Shown: positions 40,075 through 50,051, counted from the stretch's first letter. The stretch is 64,000 nt of DNA from Cyanobacterium sp. Dongsha4 (GCF_036345015.1 NZ_CP084098.1:785326-849325); one strand, 5' to 3'. Made by a program: numbers and translations. The notes: generated by a model not told the origin, from the letters alone.

Positions 40075-43000
40075 ATGACGGAAAATAAATTTGAACCTCA
40101 TGGGGGAAAAGATACTCAAAAGCAGGAAATTAATATAGATAACTTTTTTTCTCTATCTTTAGATTTATTGTGTGTTGCGAATTTACAGGGAAATTTTGTT
40201 AAAGTAAGTAAGGCTTGGGAAGATGTTTTAGGTTATTCGTCAGATTTTTTGGAAAACATTTCTTATCTTGATTTTATTCATCCCGATGATATTACTAAGA
40301 CTCAAGAAGCTACTCAACAGGTTGTCACTTCAGGTAGATTAGTCAATTTTGAAAATCGCTACCGTCATTATCAGGGCTACTATCTATATTTACAGTGGAA
40401 TGCTTATTATGAAAATAATTTAATTTACGCTACAGCTAGAGATATAACAGAGAAGAAAAAAAGAGAGCTTGAATTAATTAAAACCAAAGAATTACTCACT
40501 GAAACAAGTCAATTAGCCAGAGTGGGGGGCTGGGAAGTCAATCTGTTGACTGGAGAAAATTGTTGGACTGAGATGACGAAAATAATTCATGAAATTCCCC
40601 TTGACTCTCAACCCTCTTTAGAAGACGGTATTAATTTTTATAAGCAGGGAAAAAATAGAGAATATGTTATTGAAGTGGTTAATCAAGCCATTAATGAGGG
40701 GAAAACGGGATTTTTAGAGGCAATTTTGGTGACTGGAAAGGGCAAAGAAATTTGGGTTAGGGCAATTATTCAACCTGAGTTTCAAGAGGGCAGATGTGTG
40801 AGAATATATGGTTCAATACAAGATATTGATCAACAAAAACGAAGTCAAATTGCATTACAAGAAAAGACAGAAGAGTATAATCAGTTAGTTTCTTTTATTC
40901 CCATCGGCATTTATAAGTTATCACAAGATTCCAGTTTTACCTATGTTAGCCCTGTTTGGTGTGCTTTAAATGGTTTGAAGGCGGAAGATGTTTTAACAGA
41001 TAATTCTCGTGCTATGATGCTAATTCATCCTGATGATCGAGATTTATTTCTCAAAAAAAGTGAAGATGCGATCGCATCTAGGTCATGTTTCAATCATATA
41101 GCGAGAGTAGTTGTCAATGATAAAATCCGTTGGATGCAATTCCAATCGCAACCCCAAAAAGATAGAAATGGTAATTGGTTTTGGTTTGGCACACAAGTTG
41201 ATATTACAGACTATAAAAATGCTCAAGATGAATTAAGAGAGACAAAAAATGAGATTCGGACAATTTTAGAATCTTTAAGCGAAGTGGTATGGGCGGTTAG
41301 TTATCCAGAGTTAAAAACCCTTTTTGTCAGTCGATGTGTAGAAGAGATATATGGTTTGCCTTATGAAGAATGGATGACAGATAATTCCCTGTGGGAAAAG
41401 TTTATTCATCCTGAAGATAAACCCATGGTTGGGAAAATGTGGCAAGATTTGTCAAATTATGGTTGTTTTTCAGCACAATATCGTATTATTACCACTCAAG
41501 GGCAAGTTAAATGGATTAACAATAAAGCTAGATATATTTATGATGAAAAAAAAATCCCCTACAGAATAGAAGGAATTGTCAGAGATATTACCTCAGAAAA
41601 AACCTTTGAAAATGAACTAAAAAACACCAATCAAATTCTATATCAGAAAGAAAAAGTTTTAGTTGCGATCGCACAAGCTACAAAAGAGTTGCTATCGAAT
41701 AAAAATATCAACCAAGCAATTTATAAATCATTATCAATTATCCTTAAAGCAATAGAAGCAGATAAATCTTACTATATAAGTATTCGCCACGAAGCAACAG
41801 AAATATTTTTTAGTCAAGAATATGAATGCTATGGTGACGGCAGACAACCAACTATCAAAAATCCTTACCTACAGAATATCCCCGCCTCCGCATTTCCCCT
41901 CGCCGCCGACTATATCTTAGAGGGTAAAACCTTTCAAATTCTCACCAAAGATATAGATGATAGTATCCCCTTTAAGAAAGAATTATTGAAAATGGATATT
42001 CAGGGCTTAGTTTATATTCCCATTATCGATAATAATATGGCAGTAGAGCAACGCCATCGTAGAGTTATGGCTATGATTGGTTTTAGCTGTTGCCATCAAG
42101 AAAAATTATGGACAGAAGGAGAAGTTGCTTTATTATCTAGTTTTGCCGATAGTATTGCCAGCGCCATTGATAGAAATAGATTAGAAGCCAATTTACAACA
42201 AGCAAGAGAAAAAGCTGAAGCAGGAAGTAAGGCAAAATCGGAATTTTTGGCGAATATGAGTCATGAAATTCGCACTCCTCTTAATGGAGTTATCGGTTTT
42301 TCGGAATTACTTTTACAAACTTCCCTTAACTTCACCCAAAAAAAATATTTAAAATTAGTTCACCAATCAGGAAATCTATTATTAGAGTTGATTAATGATA
42401 TTCTTGATTTTTCCAAAATTGAAGCAGGAAAACTAGAAATTAGCCATGAAAAAATTGATTTATGGGAGTTAGCTACCCAAGTTAGTGACTTAATTCGTTA
42501 CCAAATTACAGATAACAAAAACATTGAACTATTGTTAAATATAAGTCCTGATTTGCCCCGTTTTGCCTACACGGATGAAGTGAGACTCAAACAAATTTTA
42601 ATCAACCTTCTCGGAAATGCCACCAAATTCACCCTTAAAGGAGAAATAGAATTAAATCTTCAACTATTACCTTCTCAAAATGAAAAATCAACGATACTTT
42701 TTTCTGTCAAGGATACAGGTATTGGTATTTCTCCTCAAAAGCAAGAGATTATTTTTCAGGCTTTTACTCAGGAAGACGAATCCACAACCCGTAAATATGG
42801 AGGCACAGGTTTAGGTTTAACGATTTCTAGTAAGCTACTTAATTTAATGGGTAGTCAACTCAATCTTACCAGTGAGTTAGGTAAAGGTAGCACTTTCTTT
42901 TTTACTCTTAATCTCGTTACCGAAGCAGGAGAAATAATCCATTATCAAGGTTTAGAAAGTATTAGTAAAGTTTTGGTTGTGGATGATAATCTTAATAATA

Positions 43001-43770
43001 GTTGTATTCTTCAAGATATGTTGGCTCTGAAAAATATTAACTCTGATATTGCCAACGAAGGTGCGATCGCAGTTGAAAAACTGACAAAAAGTAATACATA
43101 TCAAGCCGCCATAGTTGACTATGAAATGCCCGAAATGGATGGAATAGAGTTAATTCGCCACATTAGACAAAAACTCTTTATTTCTTCAGAAGAATTACCA
43201 ATTATTCTCCTCCATAGCACGCCAGAAGATAGTTTTATTCATCAAGCCTGTAAAGAATTAGGAATTCAGAGTCAGCAAAGTAAACCCATTACCTTAAATA
43301 GACTTTTTATCGCTCTCTCACAGCTAAGAATAAAAGCCAATGCCTCCGTTATTTCCATAGAATCGAATACAACCTCGCAACCGAATTACTCTCACATCAC
43401 AATTTTAATTGCAGAGGATAACCGAGTAAACCTAACTCTAGCAAAAGCAATGATTAGTAAAATACTACCCCAAGCCAGAATTATTAAAGCCAAAAACGGA
43501 GAAGAAGCAGTGGCAAAATTTATGGAAATCAAACCCGATTTAATTTTAATGGATTTACAAATGCCTCTACTTAGCGGTTATGAAGCAACTTCCATGATTC
43601 GAGCAAAAGAAAAAGAAACAAATACCCATACTCCTATTATCGCCCTCACAGCAGGAACAGTCAAAGGAGAAAGGGAAAAGTGTTTGCAATTAGGTATGGA
43701 TGATTACTTAAGCAAACCGATTGTTTCTGAACAATTATTAACCATTATCAAGAATTTTTTACCGATTTAA
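40075..43770 (+). CDS. Multi-PAS/GAF hybrid histidine kinase with two receivers
   Basis: From the ATG at 40075 the protein has 1231 residues. I prefer this ATG to the TTG six codons earlier. Four PAS/PAC modules occupy about 15-510, recognisable by repeated FIHPDD/LIHPDD/FIHPED motifs and by EGIVRDIT- or ATARDIT-type PAC ends. A GAF domain follows (about 525-695). HisKA has His730 (ANMSHEIRTPLNG), then a HATPase (NLLGNATKFT, DTGIGIS, GTGLGLTIS). Two receivers follow, with Asp1015 (VDYEMPEMDG) and Asp1160 (MDLQMPLLSG). No membrane segment is present. The gap of 186 bases to the previous kinase gene may hold its own promoter. Confidence 0.93.
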   Translation: MTENKFEPHGGKDTQKQEINIDNFFSLSLDLLCVANLQGNFVKVSKAWEDVLGYSSDFLENISYLDFIHPDDITKTQEATQQVVTSGRLVNFENRYRHYQGYYLYLQWNAYYENNLIYATARDITEKKKRELELIKTKELLTETSQLARVGGWEVNLLTGENCWTEMTKIIHEIPLDSQPSLEDGINFYKQGKNREYVIEVVNQAINEGKTGFLEAILVTGKGKEIWVRAIIQPEFQEGRCVRIYGSIQDIDQQKRSQIALQEKTEEYNQLVSFIPIGIYKLSQDSSFTYVSPVWCALNGLKAEDVLTDNSRAMMLIHPDDRDLFLKKSEDAIASRSCFNHIARVVVNDKIRWMQFQSQPQKDRNGNWFWFGTQVDITDYKNAQDELRETKNEIRTILESLSEVVWAVSYPELKTLFVSRCVEEIYGLPYEEWMTDNSLWEKFIHPEDKPMVGKMWQDLSNYGCFSAQYRIITTQGQVKWINNKARYIYDEKKIPYRIEGIVRDITSEKTFENELKNTNQILYQKEKVLVAIAQATKELLSNKNINQAIYKSLSIILKAIEADKSYYISIRHEATEIFFSQEYECYGDGRQPTIKNPYLQNIPASAFPLAADYILEGKTFQILTKDIDDSIPFKKELLKMDIQGLVYIPIIDNNMAVEQRHRRVMAMIGFSCCHQEKLWTEGEVALLSSFADSIASAIDRNRLEANLQQAREKAEAGSKAKSEFLANMSHEIRTPLNGVIGFSELLLQTSLNFTQKKYLKLVHQSGNLLLELINDILDFSKIEAGKLEISHEKIDLWELATQVSDLIRYQITDNKNIELLLNISPDLPRFAYTDEVRLKQILINLLGNATKFTLKGEIELNLQLLPSQNEKSTILFSVKDTGIGISPQKQEIIFQAFTQEDESTTRKYGGTGLGLTISSKLLNLMGSQLNLTSELGKGSTFFFTLNLVTEAGEIIHYQGLESISKVLVVDDNLNNSCILQDMLALKNINSDIANEGAIAVEKLTKSNTYQAAIVDYEMPEMDGIELIRHIRQKLFISSEELPIILLHSTPEDSFIHQACKELGIQSQQSKPITLNRLFIALSQLRIKANASVISIESNTTSQPNYSHITILIAEDNRVNLTLAKAMISKILPQARIIKAKNGEEAVAKFMEIKPDLILMDLQMPLLSGYEATSMIRAKEKETNTHTPIIALTAGTVKGEREKCLQLGMDDYLSKPIVSEQLLTIIKNFLPI

Positions 43771-44103
43771 AGGGTGCTTAAAAAGTGTTTTGAGAAAGCA
43801 AAAGTAAAGGGCAAGGAGCAAAGGTAATTAACCTGAGTTTTGGATAAGCTGAAAGCTGAAACCAACTCGTAGTCAGAAAACCTTATAGCTTCTTAGAAAT
43901 AACGATAAAATTGCCTTAACCCGAACTAACGTAAAATCAATTTATTCAGCTTTTTTGTCAATAATTATTGCTTTTAACTCCGAACTCCGAACTCCGAACT
44001 CCGAACTCAGGTGACACCTAACCTTATCGGATATTCTTAAACCAAACTGAGGTTAATTAATTAGTTTCCCCCCAATACCCTAATAAACAAACAAACCTCC
44101 AAC
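43771..44103. other. Intergenic gap between convergent genes
   Basis: No gene is visible in these 333 bases. The gap holds the AACTCCG tandem repeat (43976-44008) and repeat words such as AAAGGGCAAGGAGCAAAGG near 43805. Confidence 0.6.
43976..44008. repeat. AACTCCG tandem repeat, 4.7 copies
   Basis: Four exact AACTCCG units plus AACTC make the clearest example of the 7-base tandem repeat family in this window. Related copies are at 13254, 30148, 55226 and, inverted, 61325. Confidence 0.92.
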
Positions 44104-45294
44104 TTATTCCTCATTAACACGACTAATTTTACTGAAAAAATAATCTTCTTTATAATTAAGATGACGAGCAATTTCTAAGGCTTTTTGCCAGTATTGAAGT
44201 GCTTGATTTTCTTCCTCTTTTTGTTGATAAATTATTGCCATATAATCATAAGTATTCATTAAACCATAAAGATTATAAGACTGTTGTTCTATCTTGATTA
44301 ATTCTTGATAAATTTGTAATGCCGAATCCCATTGTTCATATTCTTGATATAGTTTTCCTAGTTTCTTAAGGGCATCTCCTGCGATCGCATATTGTTGATT
44401 ACTCCAAGCAGTATTAAAGGCTTCTTGATAAGATTGACTAGCAGATTGAGGATCATTTAAACTTTTATAATCATCACCAATGGCAATTTTTAACATAGCT
44501 AAAGAAGCTAAATTTTGATTTTGTAAACCATTTTCTACCAATTCCTCTTTATATTTAACAGAATTAGCAGGATTCACTAAAGCCTGACTTATCTCAGCTA
44601 ATTTGCGTAAATAAATACCCTCTCCTAAATAGTCCTCATTTTGACGGGAAATTTCCAAAAGCTCCTTAAAAATAGGTTCAGCACTGTAATAGTCGAACTT
44701 GGCAAGATAAAGATTTCCTAACTTTTCCAAACTAGATTTAATTTGATCAGTATCATTATTGTTACGGGCAATTTCTAAATTATTTTGATTAAGAGTAATA
44801 GATTGATCTATATTATGTAAAACTTCGTGAGCATCAATTAAAATAGCCAAAAATTCCTCATCTAATTCTTTATTTTCTGTGGCTTGATTTTCAATTATAT
44901 TTAATCTTTCTGTGAGAAAATTAATATCTTGATTTCTACTTTTATCCCAAGCAACTTTACCCACTTGATTAATCATTTTTATTTCAGCTTCTATGCCCAA
45001 ATATCTACTTAAATTAATAGCTTCATACCATGCAGAAAAAGCATTATCATCATTACCTTGAGATAATTCTGTACTAGCCAAACTATTTAATTCTTCAATT
45101 CTATTTCTAATTCTTTTTTTCTCAAATGGAGTGATTTCTCTGTCAATACTAGGAATTAAATCACTACTAAAATTTGTCGTTAAAGGATTAGGTTTTTCTA
45201 TTTCCTGAGCTACACTAATATGAGGATTAAAAAATAAAATAAACCAGAAAAAAAAACTTAATTGTCTGAAAAAAAAGTACTTTAATAGCTTCAT
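44104..45294 (-). CDS. Secreted TPR-repeat protein
   Basis: The 396 residues begin with a hydrophobic signal peptide (about 8-28, ending near SVAQE). About six to seven tetratricopeptide repeats follow, for example DSALQIYQELIKIEQQ and NQALQYWQKALEIARH. It is likely a periplasmic or lumenal scaffold for protein interaction. No catalytic domain is seen and the partner is unknown. It is convergent with the third hybrid kinase gene and divergent from the transporter operon. Confidence 0.8.
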   Translation of the reverse strand: MKLLKYFFFRQLSFFFWFILFFNPHISVAQEIEKPNPLTTNFSSDLIPSIDREITPFEKKRIRNRIEELNSLASTELSQGNDDNAFSAWYEAINLSRYLGIEAEIKMINQVGKVAWDKSRNQDINFLTERLNIIENQATENKELDEEFLAILIDAHEVLHNIDQSITLNQNNLEIARNNNDTDQIKSSLEKLGNLYLAKFDYYSAEPIFKELLEISRQNEDYLGEGIYLRKLAEISQALVNPANSVKYKEELVENGLQNQNLASLAMLKIAIGDDYKSLNDPQSASQSYQEAFNTAWSNQQYAIAGDALKKLGKLYQEYEQWDSALQIYQELIKIEQQSYNLYGLMNTYDYMAIIYQQKEEENQALQYWQKALEIARHLNYKEDYFFSKISRVNEE

Positions 45295-45452
45295 ATATTG
45301 TTTTCTACCTTTAACTGAATTTTCTGTCCTAGAAATTTAACACTTCTTATTCTACTTATTCTAAGAAAATAAAAAACTCTTTTGCCTCTCGTTAATAAAA
45401 AAGGAAATTAATAAGTAGCTCCACTTAATTAAACGTAAAATAGGCTCGGTTA

Positions 45453-45512
45453 GTAGTAAGGGCTAAAGCCCTTATTTCAAGAACATTTAAAACCCTTAAA
45501 GGGGTAACTACA
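45453..45512. repeat. Palindromic dispersed repeat (GTAGTAAGGGC type)
   Basis: TAAGGGCT-AA-AGCCCTTA (45457-45474) is a perfect 8-bp stem. The element begins GTAGTAAGGG and ends GGGGTAACTAC, whose ends are partly complementary. A second, weaker CCCTTAAAGGGG palindrome lies inside. Such small palindromic units are dispersed in many cyanobacterial genomes. Confidence 0.65.
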
Positions 45513-45615
45513 AACTTTCTTTTATTTAATTGGCTTTACTTATCCCTTAGTTTATAAATACAATCAAGCATAAGAAATAGTAATTATTTATATTTAAAAA
45601 TATAGTTTGAGCTTA

Positions 45616-45645
45616 TAGACAATCCCCAATGTTTAAGGATATACT
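45616..45645 (+). promoter_or_regulatory. Possible sigma-70-type promoter of the nrt/cmp operon
   Basis: TAGACA (one mismatch to TTGACA) is followed after 18 bases by TATACT (one mismatch to TATAAT). Transcription would start near 45652, giving a leader of about 95 bases. Confidence 0.4.
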
Positions 45646-45748
45646 ATTTTCCATAGATTAAAGGTAATCACCAAAGCAATAACCATAGCCTTTAGTCTAT
45701 TAACTTTATCAATAAATAATAATCAAAATAGGAGCAAAAGAGGTTTAG

Positions 45749-47104
45749 ATGTCTTACTTTTCCCGTCGTAAATTTATTTTGACTGCTGGTATATCTGCGA
45801 GTGCTGTTTTACTGAAAGGATGTGTCGGTAATCCACCTGAACCGGGAGGAGGTAGTACAGCAAATAATAATGTTACCAATGCACCAACGGATATTAGTCC
45901 AGAAATGATGCCTGAAACCACAAAAGTGAAGTTAGGTTATATTCCTATCGTGGAATCTGCGGCAATGATTGTGGCAAAAGAAAAGGGCTTTTTTGCTAAA
46001 TATGGCATGACAGAAGTAGAGCTTTCTAAACAGGCAAACTGGGCTTCTGCAAGGGATAATGTTACTATTGGCTCTCAAGGAGGTGGCATTGATGGAGGAC
46101 AATGGCAAATGCCCATGCCTCATTTAATCAGTGAAGGTATTATCACCAACGGCAACAAAGTTCCCATGTATGTTTTAGCTCAACTTAATACTCATGGTAA
46201 CGGAATTGCGATCGCAGGTATTCATGCAGGAAAGGGCGTACATTTAGATATTAGTGGTGCGGCAGACTATATCAAGAGTTTTCCTAGTAACCAAGGCAGA
46301 AAATTCAAAGCCGCTCATACTTTCCCCAATGTTAACCAAGATTTTTGGATTCGTTATTGGTTCGCCGCAGGGGGCATAAATCCCGATACAGATATTGACT
46401 TGTTGGCAGTGCCTCCAGCCGAAACTGTGCAAGGAATGCGCAACGGTACAATGGATGCTTTTAGTACAGGAGATCCTTGGCCTTATCGTATTATTGCAGA
46501 CAAAATTGGACATATGTCAGCATTGACGGCACAAATTTGGAAATTTCACCCTGAAGAATATTTGGCAATTCGTGCGGATTGGGTGGATCAAAATCCCAAG
46601 GCAACTAAAGCTATTTTAAAGGGTTTAATGGAAGCTCAACAATGGTGTGATAATCCTAGTAATCGCCCTGAATTGGTTTCTATTGTCTCTGGCAGAAATT
46701 ACTTTAATATCCCTCCTGAAATTCTCGAACCGCCCTACGCAGGTAAATACACCATGGGAGACGGGCAACCCGATGTGGATGATTTCAAAATGGGGCCTCT
46801 GTATTGGAAAGATGATATTGGTAGTGTTTCTTATCCCTATAAAAGTCATGATTTGTGGTTTTTAACAGAGACATTAAGATGGGGTTTCCACAAAGGGCAA
46901 ATTAATGATTTTGACCAGATTCAGCAAATTATTGACAGGGTAAATAGAGAAGATTTATGGAGAGAAGCCGCAACAGAAGCAGGATTTTCGGCAGATATTC
47001 CTACTAGCACATCAAGAGGAGTGGAAATATTTTTTGATGGCAAAACCTTTGATCCAACTAATCCACAGGAATATCTTAACAGTTTAACCATTAAAAACAT
47101 TTGA
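45749..47104 (+). CDS. nrtA: Nitrate (or bicarbonate) ABC transporter substrate-binding lipoprotein
   Basis: The 451 residues begin with a twin-arginine type signal ([10 protein letters not shown]) and lipobox LLKGC, so it is a Tat-exported lipoprotein facing the periplasm. The NMT1/THI5-like fold contains [42 protein letters not shown] and [11 protein letters not shown]. The motif [13 protein letters not shown] is also present. NrtA (nitrate/nitrite) and CmpA (bicarbonate) are close relatives; [12 protein letters not shown] and the overall wording look more like NrtA. The gene order A-B-C-D fits both, and no narB or nirA is present to decide. Upstream RBS: AGGAG about 18 bases before the ATG. 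Confidence 0.75.
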   Translation: MSYFSRRKFILTAGISASAVLLKGCVGNPPEPGGGSTANNNVTNAPTDISPEMMPETTKVKLGYIPIVESAAMIVAKEKGFFAKYGMTEVELSKQANWASARDNVTIGSQGGGIDGGQWQMPMPHLISEGIITNGNKVPMYVLAQLNTHGNGIAIAGIHAGKGVHLDISGAADYIKSFPSNQGRKFKAAHTFPNVNQDFWIRYWFAAGGINPDTDIDLLAVPPAETVQGMRNGTMDAFSTGDPWPYRIIADKIGHMSALTAQIWKFHPEEYLAIRADWVDQNPKATKAILKGLMEAQQWCDNPSNRPELVSIVSGRNYFNIPPEILEPPYAGKYTMGDGQPDVDDFKMGPLYWKDDIGSVSYPYKSHDLWFLTETLRWGFHKGQINDFDQIQQIIDRVNREDLWREAATEAGFSADIPTSTSRGVEIFFDGKTFDPTNPQEYLNSLTIKNI

Positions 47105-47142
47105 TTTTATTGTCATTTTTGAGGATAGAAAAGGAGCTAATT

Positions 47143-47979
47143 ATGACAACATCTATGAGAATTTCTAACAGGAAGAATAATAATCCTGTGTTAACGTTTT
47201 GGCGAAAATACAAGGGAGATTTAATCCCTCCGATTATGGGAGTGGTTGGGTTTCTCTTACTGTGGGAGGCGGTTTCGATGTTACCCGGTATGCGTTTACC
47301 TGGTCCTAGCAGTTTATTTACAGACGATCGCACCCGTACTTTATTGTTATATCCTTTTTATGATCGAGGTGGTTTAGATAAAGGCTTATTTTGGCAAACT
47401 ATGGCTAGTTTAGGAAGAGTGGCACAAGGCTATTCCCTAGCGGCATTGGTGGGTATTTCTACAGGGATTGTAGTTGGCACAAATCCTTTCTTAGATAAAG
47501 CCCTTGATCCAATTTTCCAATTTTTACGCATGGTTGCCCCTTTGGCGTGGGTTCCCATTGCCCTTGTAGCACTACAGCAAAACCAACCTGCGGCAATTTT
47601 CGTCATCTTTATTACGGCGGTGTGGCCTATTTTAATCAACACCACAGAAGGAGTGAAACAAATCCCCCAAGACTACATCAATGTACAGAAAGTATTGCGA
47701 CTATCTCGTCAAAAGTTTTTCTTCAAAATTCTTTTACCCTCAGCATTACCCTACATTTTCACTGGTTTAAGAATAGGTATCGGGTTGGCATGGTTAGCGA
47801 TTATTGCGGCGGAGATTGTCATGTCGGGGATTGTGGGTATCGGTTTCTTTATCTGGGATGCTTACCAACAAAACTATATCAGTGAAATTATTTTAGCGGT
47901 TATTTATATCGGTGCAGTGGGTTTAATTCTCGATCGAGCGATCGCCTATTTGCAAAAGATTATAGCACCGGGGCAGTAG
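47143..47979 (+). CDS. nrtB: Nitrate/bicarbonate ABC transporter permease
   Basis: The 278 residues form a six-helix BPD-type inner-membrane permease. The EAA-type cytoplasmic loop reads EGVKQIPQDYINVQKVLRLSRQKFF, followed by LPSALPYIFTGLRIGIGLAW, as in SsuC/NrtB/CmpB. I chose the ATG at 47143, which has AAGGAG six bases upstream; the earlier TTG at 47101 would overlap nrtA by four bases. It forms the membrane channel served by the A, C and D subunits. Confidence 0.88.
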   Translation: MTTSMRISNRKNNNPVLTFWRKYKGDLIPPIMGVVGFLLLWEAVSMLPGMRLPGPSSLFTDDRTRTLLLYPFYDRGGLDKGLFWQTMASLGRVAQGYSLAALVGISTGIVVGTNPFLDKALDPIFQFLRMVAPLAWVPIALVALQQNQPAAIFVIFITAVWPILINTTEGVKQIPQDYINVQKVLRLSRQKFFFKILLPSALPYIFTGLRIGIGLAWLAIIAAEIVMSGIVGIGFFIWDAYQQNYISEIILAVIYIGAVGLILDRAIAYLQKIIAPGQ

Positions 47980-48050
47980 TGAAAGTTTTTGGGTATTGGG
48001 GTATTGGGTTGTTGGGGTGTTATTTAGTATTGATTATAAATAGAAAAACT
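47979..48050 (+). repeat. G-rich repeat spacer between nrtB and nrtC
   Basis: GGGTATTGGGGTATTGGGTT followed by GTTGGGGTG lies directly after the nrtB stop and is open in the nrtC frame from a GTG. A similar run follows nrtC at about 50054-50092. The low-complexity sequence is a dispersed intergenic repeat, not part of the protein. Confidence 0.7.
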
Positions 48051-50051
48051 ATGAGTTTATTCGTCGCAGTCGATAATATTGAAAAAGTTTTTCCCCTGAC
48101 AGGAGGGGGCGAATATTTAGCTTTAAAAGGCATTAATTTAGAAATTAAAAAAGGTGAATTTATCTCTTTAATTGGACATTCTGGGTGCGGAAAATCAACT
48201 CTCTTAAATATGATTGCGGGGTTAGATTTACCCACCGAAGGCATTGTCACCCTAGAAGGAAAAAAGGTTAAAGAACCGGGTCCGGAAAGAATGGTAATAT
48301 TTCAAAGTTACTGTTTATTACCCTGGTTGACGGTACGCCAAAATATTTCCCTTGCGGTGGATGAAGTGATGAAGGGTTACTCGGAAAGGGAGAAAAAAGA
48401 CATCGTTAATGAACATATTAACCTTGTGGGTTTATCCCATGCCGCCGACAAACTCCCTAATCAGATTTCTGGGGGAATGAAACAAAGAGTTGCGATCGCC
48501 CGTGCTTTGGCTATTCGTCCGAAATTGTTGTTATTGGATGAGCCTTTTGGAGCTTTAGATGCCTTAACCAGAGGTAATTTACAGGAACAATTAATGCAGA
48601 TATGCGCCCGTTACGAAATTACGGCGGTGATGGTAACTCATGATGTGGATGAAGCTGTATTTTTGAGCGATCGCATAGTCATGTTAACCAACGGACCTGG
48701 CTCAAAAATTGGCGGTATCCTAGAGGTGGACATTCCCCGCCCCCGTAAACGTTTAGAAGTAGTCAATCACCCTAGTTATTACAGTCTGCGTAGTGAAATT
48801 ATTTACTTCCTAAATCAACAAAAACGGATTAAAAAATTCCGCTCTCAAAAACACGGTGCGATCGCCCGTCATGGTTTGGAAAAAATCAACCTTGAAATCG
48901 GTTTTGTACCCTTAACCGCCTGTGCACCCCTTGCCGTTGCTAAAGAAAAAGGCTTTTTTGCTAAACACGGCTTAGAGGAAGTGAACCTTGCGAGGGAAAC
49001 CAGTTGGCGCGGTATAGTTGATGGAATTGCAGGAGGCTATTTAGATGCGGCACAAATGCCAGCAGGAATGCCTAGTTGGTTAACCATCGGTGGCAACAAT
49101 GATGAACCTTTACCCACCGTCACCGCTTTAACTATCACCCGTAACGGTAATGCCGTCACCCTCGCTAAAAAATTCTATGATGAGGGTATTCACGATGGAC
49201 ACAAACTCAAAAGAATGCTGTTAGAGTCTGTTGATAATGCTCATACCTTTGGTATGGTACATCCATCATCCATGCACAATCTCTTATTACGTTATTGGTT
49301 GGCAGGAGAAGGAGTAGATCCCGATCGAGATGTCCATTTACAAACCATTCCTCCCGCCCAAATGGTAGCAGATTTAAAAGCAGGTAGTATTGATGGTTAC
49401 TGCGTTGGTGAACCTTGGAACTTAAGGGCTTCTATGGAAGATGTCGGTTTTACCATTGCCACAGATTTAGAGGTATGGAACGGACACCCCGGCAAGGTTT
49501 TAGGAGTCAGGGAAGAATGGGCGATCGCCTATCCTAATACTCATATAGCCCTTGTCAAAGCCCTCTTAGAAGCCTGTCAATATTGTGCCAATCCTGAAAA
49601 TCATCAGGAAATTCGAGAAATCCTTGCTTCTCGTCAATATCTGAGTACCAACATTGATTATATTCAACTAGGCGATCCGAAAAACTATACCTGCAACCTA
49701 GAAAAGCATACGGAGTATGCCCACCATCGCTTTTTTGGAGATGGTATGAATCGCCCTAGTCGTACTGAACATTTATGGATGATTACTCAGATGGCTCGTT
49801 GGGGTGATATTCCTTTTCCCCGTAACTGGGTAGAGATATTAGAAAGGGTTTGTCGGGTAAGTGTCTTTAGTACCGCCTGTCGAGAATTGGGTTTAACAGA
49901 TCTGAAGTATCGCCGTGAACCAATTAAACTCTTTGACGGTATTCCCTTTGATGGAGAAGATCCGATCGGCTATTTAAACCATCTCAATATTAAACGGGAT
50001 ATAACTATGGCAGAAATTCCCCTAAACTCTCGTATTCTTGTCGCCGCCTAA
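48051..50051 (+). CDS. nrtC: Nitrate/bicarbonate ABC transporter ATPase fused to binding domain
   Basis: The 666 residues combine an ABC ATPase (1 to about 255) with an NrtA-like domain (about 280-660). The ATPase has Walker A GHSGCGKST, signature ISGGMKQR and Walker B LLLLDEPFG. The C-terminal domain has [35 protein letters not shown] and IDGYCVGEPWN. This fusion is diagnostic for NrtC/CmpC; the C-terminal domain acts as a cytoplasmic regulatory sensor in known systems. The start at 48051 (MSLFVAVDNIEK) excludes a 24-codon repeat-derived extension from GTG 47979. Confidence 0.88.
   Translation: MSLFVAVDNIEKVFPLTGGGEYLALKGINLEIKKGEFISLIGHSGCGKSTLLNMIAGLDLPTEGIVTLEGKKVKEPGPERMVIFQSYCLLPWLTVRQNISLAVDEVMKGYSEREKKDIVNEHINLVGLSHAADKLPNQISGGMKQRVAIARALAIRPKLLLLDEPFGALDALTRGNLQEQLMQICARYEITAVMVTHDVDEAVFLSDRIVMLTNGPGSKIGGILEVDIPRPRKRLEVVNHPSYYSLRSEIIYFLNQQKRIKKFRSQKHGAIARHGLEKINLEIGFVPLTACAPLAVAKEKGFFAKHGLEEVNLARETSWRGIVDGIAGGYLDAAQMPAGMPSWLTIGGNNDEPLPTVTALTITRNGNAVTLAKKFYDEGIHDGHKLKRMLLESVDNAHTFGMVHPSSMHNLLLRYWLAGEGVDPDRDVHLQTIPPAQMVADLKAGSIDGYCVGEPWNLRASMEDVGFTIATDLEVWNGHPGKVLGVREEWAIAYPNTHIALVKALLEACQYCANPENHQEIREILASRQYLSTNIDYIQLGDPKNYTCNLEKHTEYAHHRFFGDGMNRPSRTEHLWMITQMARWGDIPFPRNWVEILERVCRVSVFSTACRELGLTDLKYRREPIKLFDGIPFDGEDPIGYLNHLNIKRDITMAEIPLNSRILVAA

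Larger units (their letters stand above)
45295..45748. other. Regulatory/intergenic region of the transporter operon
   Basis: This 454-base gap between divergent genes contains a palindromic dispersed repeat (45453-45512), a possible promoter (45616-45645) and a long AT-rich leader of about 100 bases before nrtA. A GTAN8TAT sequence at 45580-45593 is one base short of the NtcA consensus GTAN8TAC but sits too far upstream of that promoter for the classic arrangement. Confidence 0.5.

Noticed and set aside
43976..44008. Possible CRISPR array
   Set aside because: The units are 7 bases in direct contact with no spacers; no cas genes are present in the window.
45580..45593. NtcA box upstream of nrtA
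   Set aside because: GTAN8TAT has one mismatch and lies about 65 bases from the likely transcript start rather than about 41; not listed as a feature.
47979..48050. 24-codon N-terminal extension of NrtC from GTG 47979
   Set aside because: It is encoded by a G-rich dispersed repeat; ABC ATPases of this family begin near MSLFVAVDNIEK.
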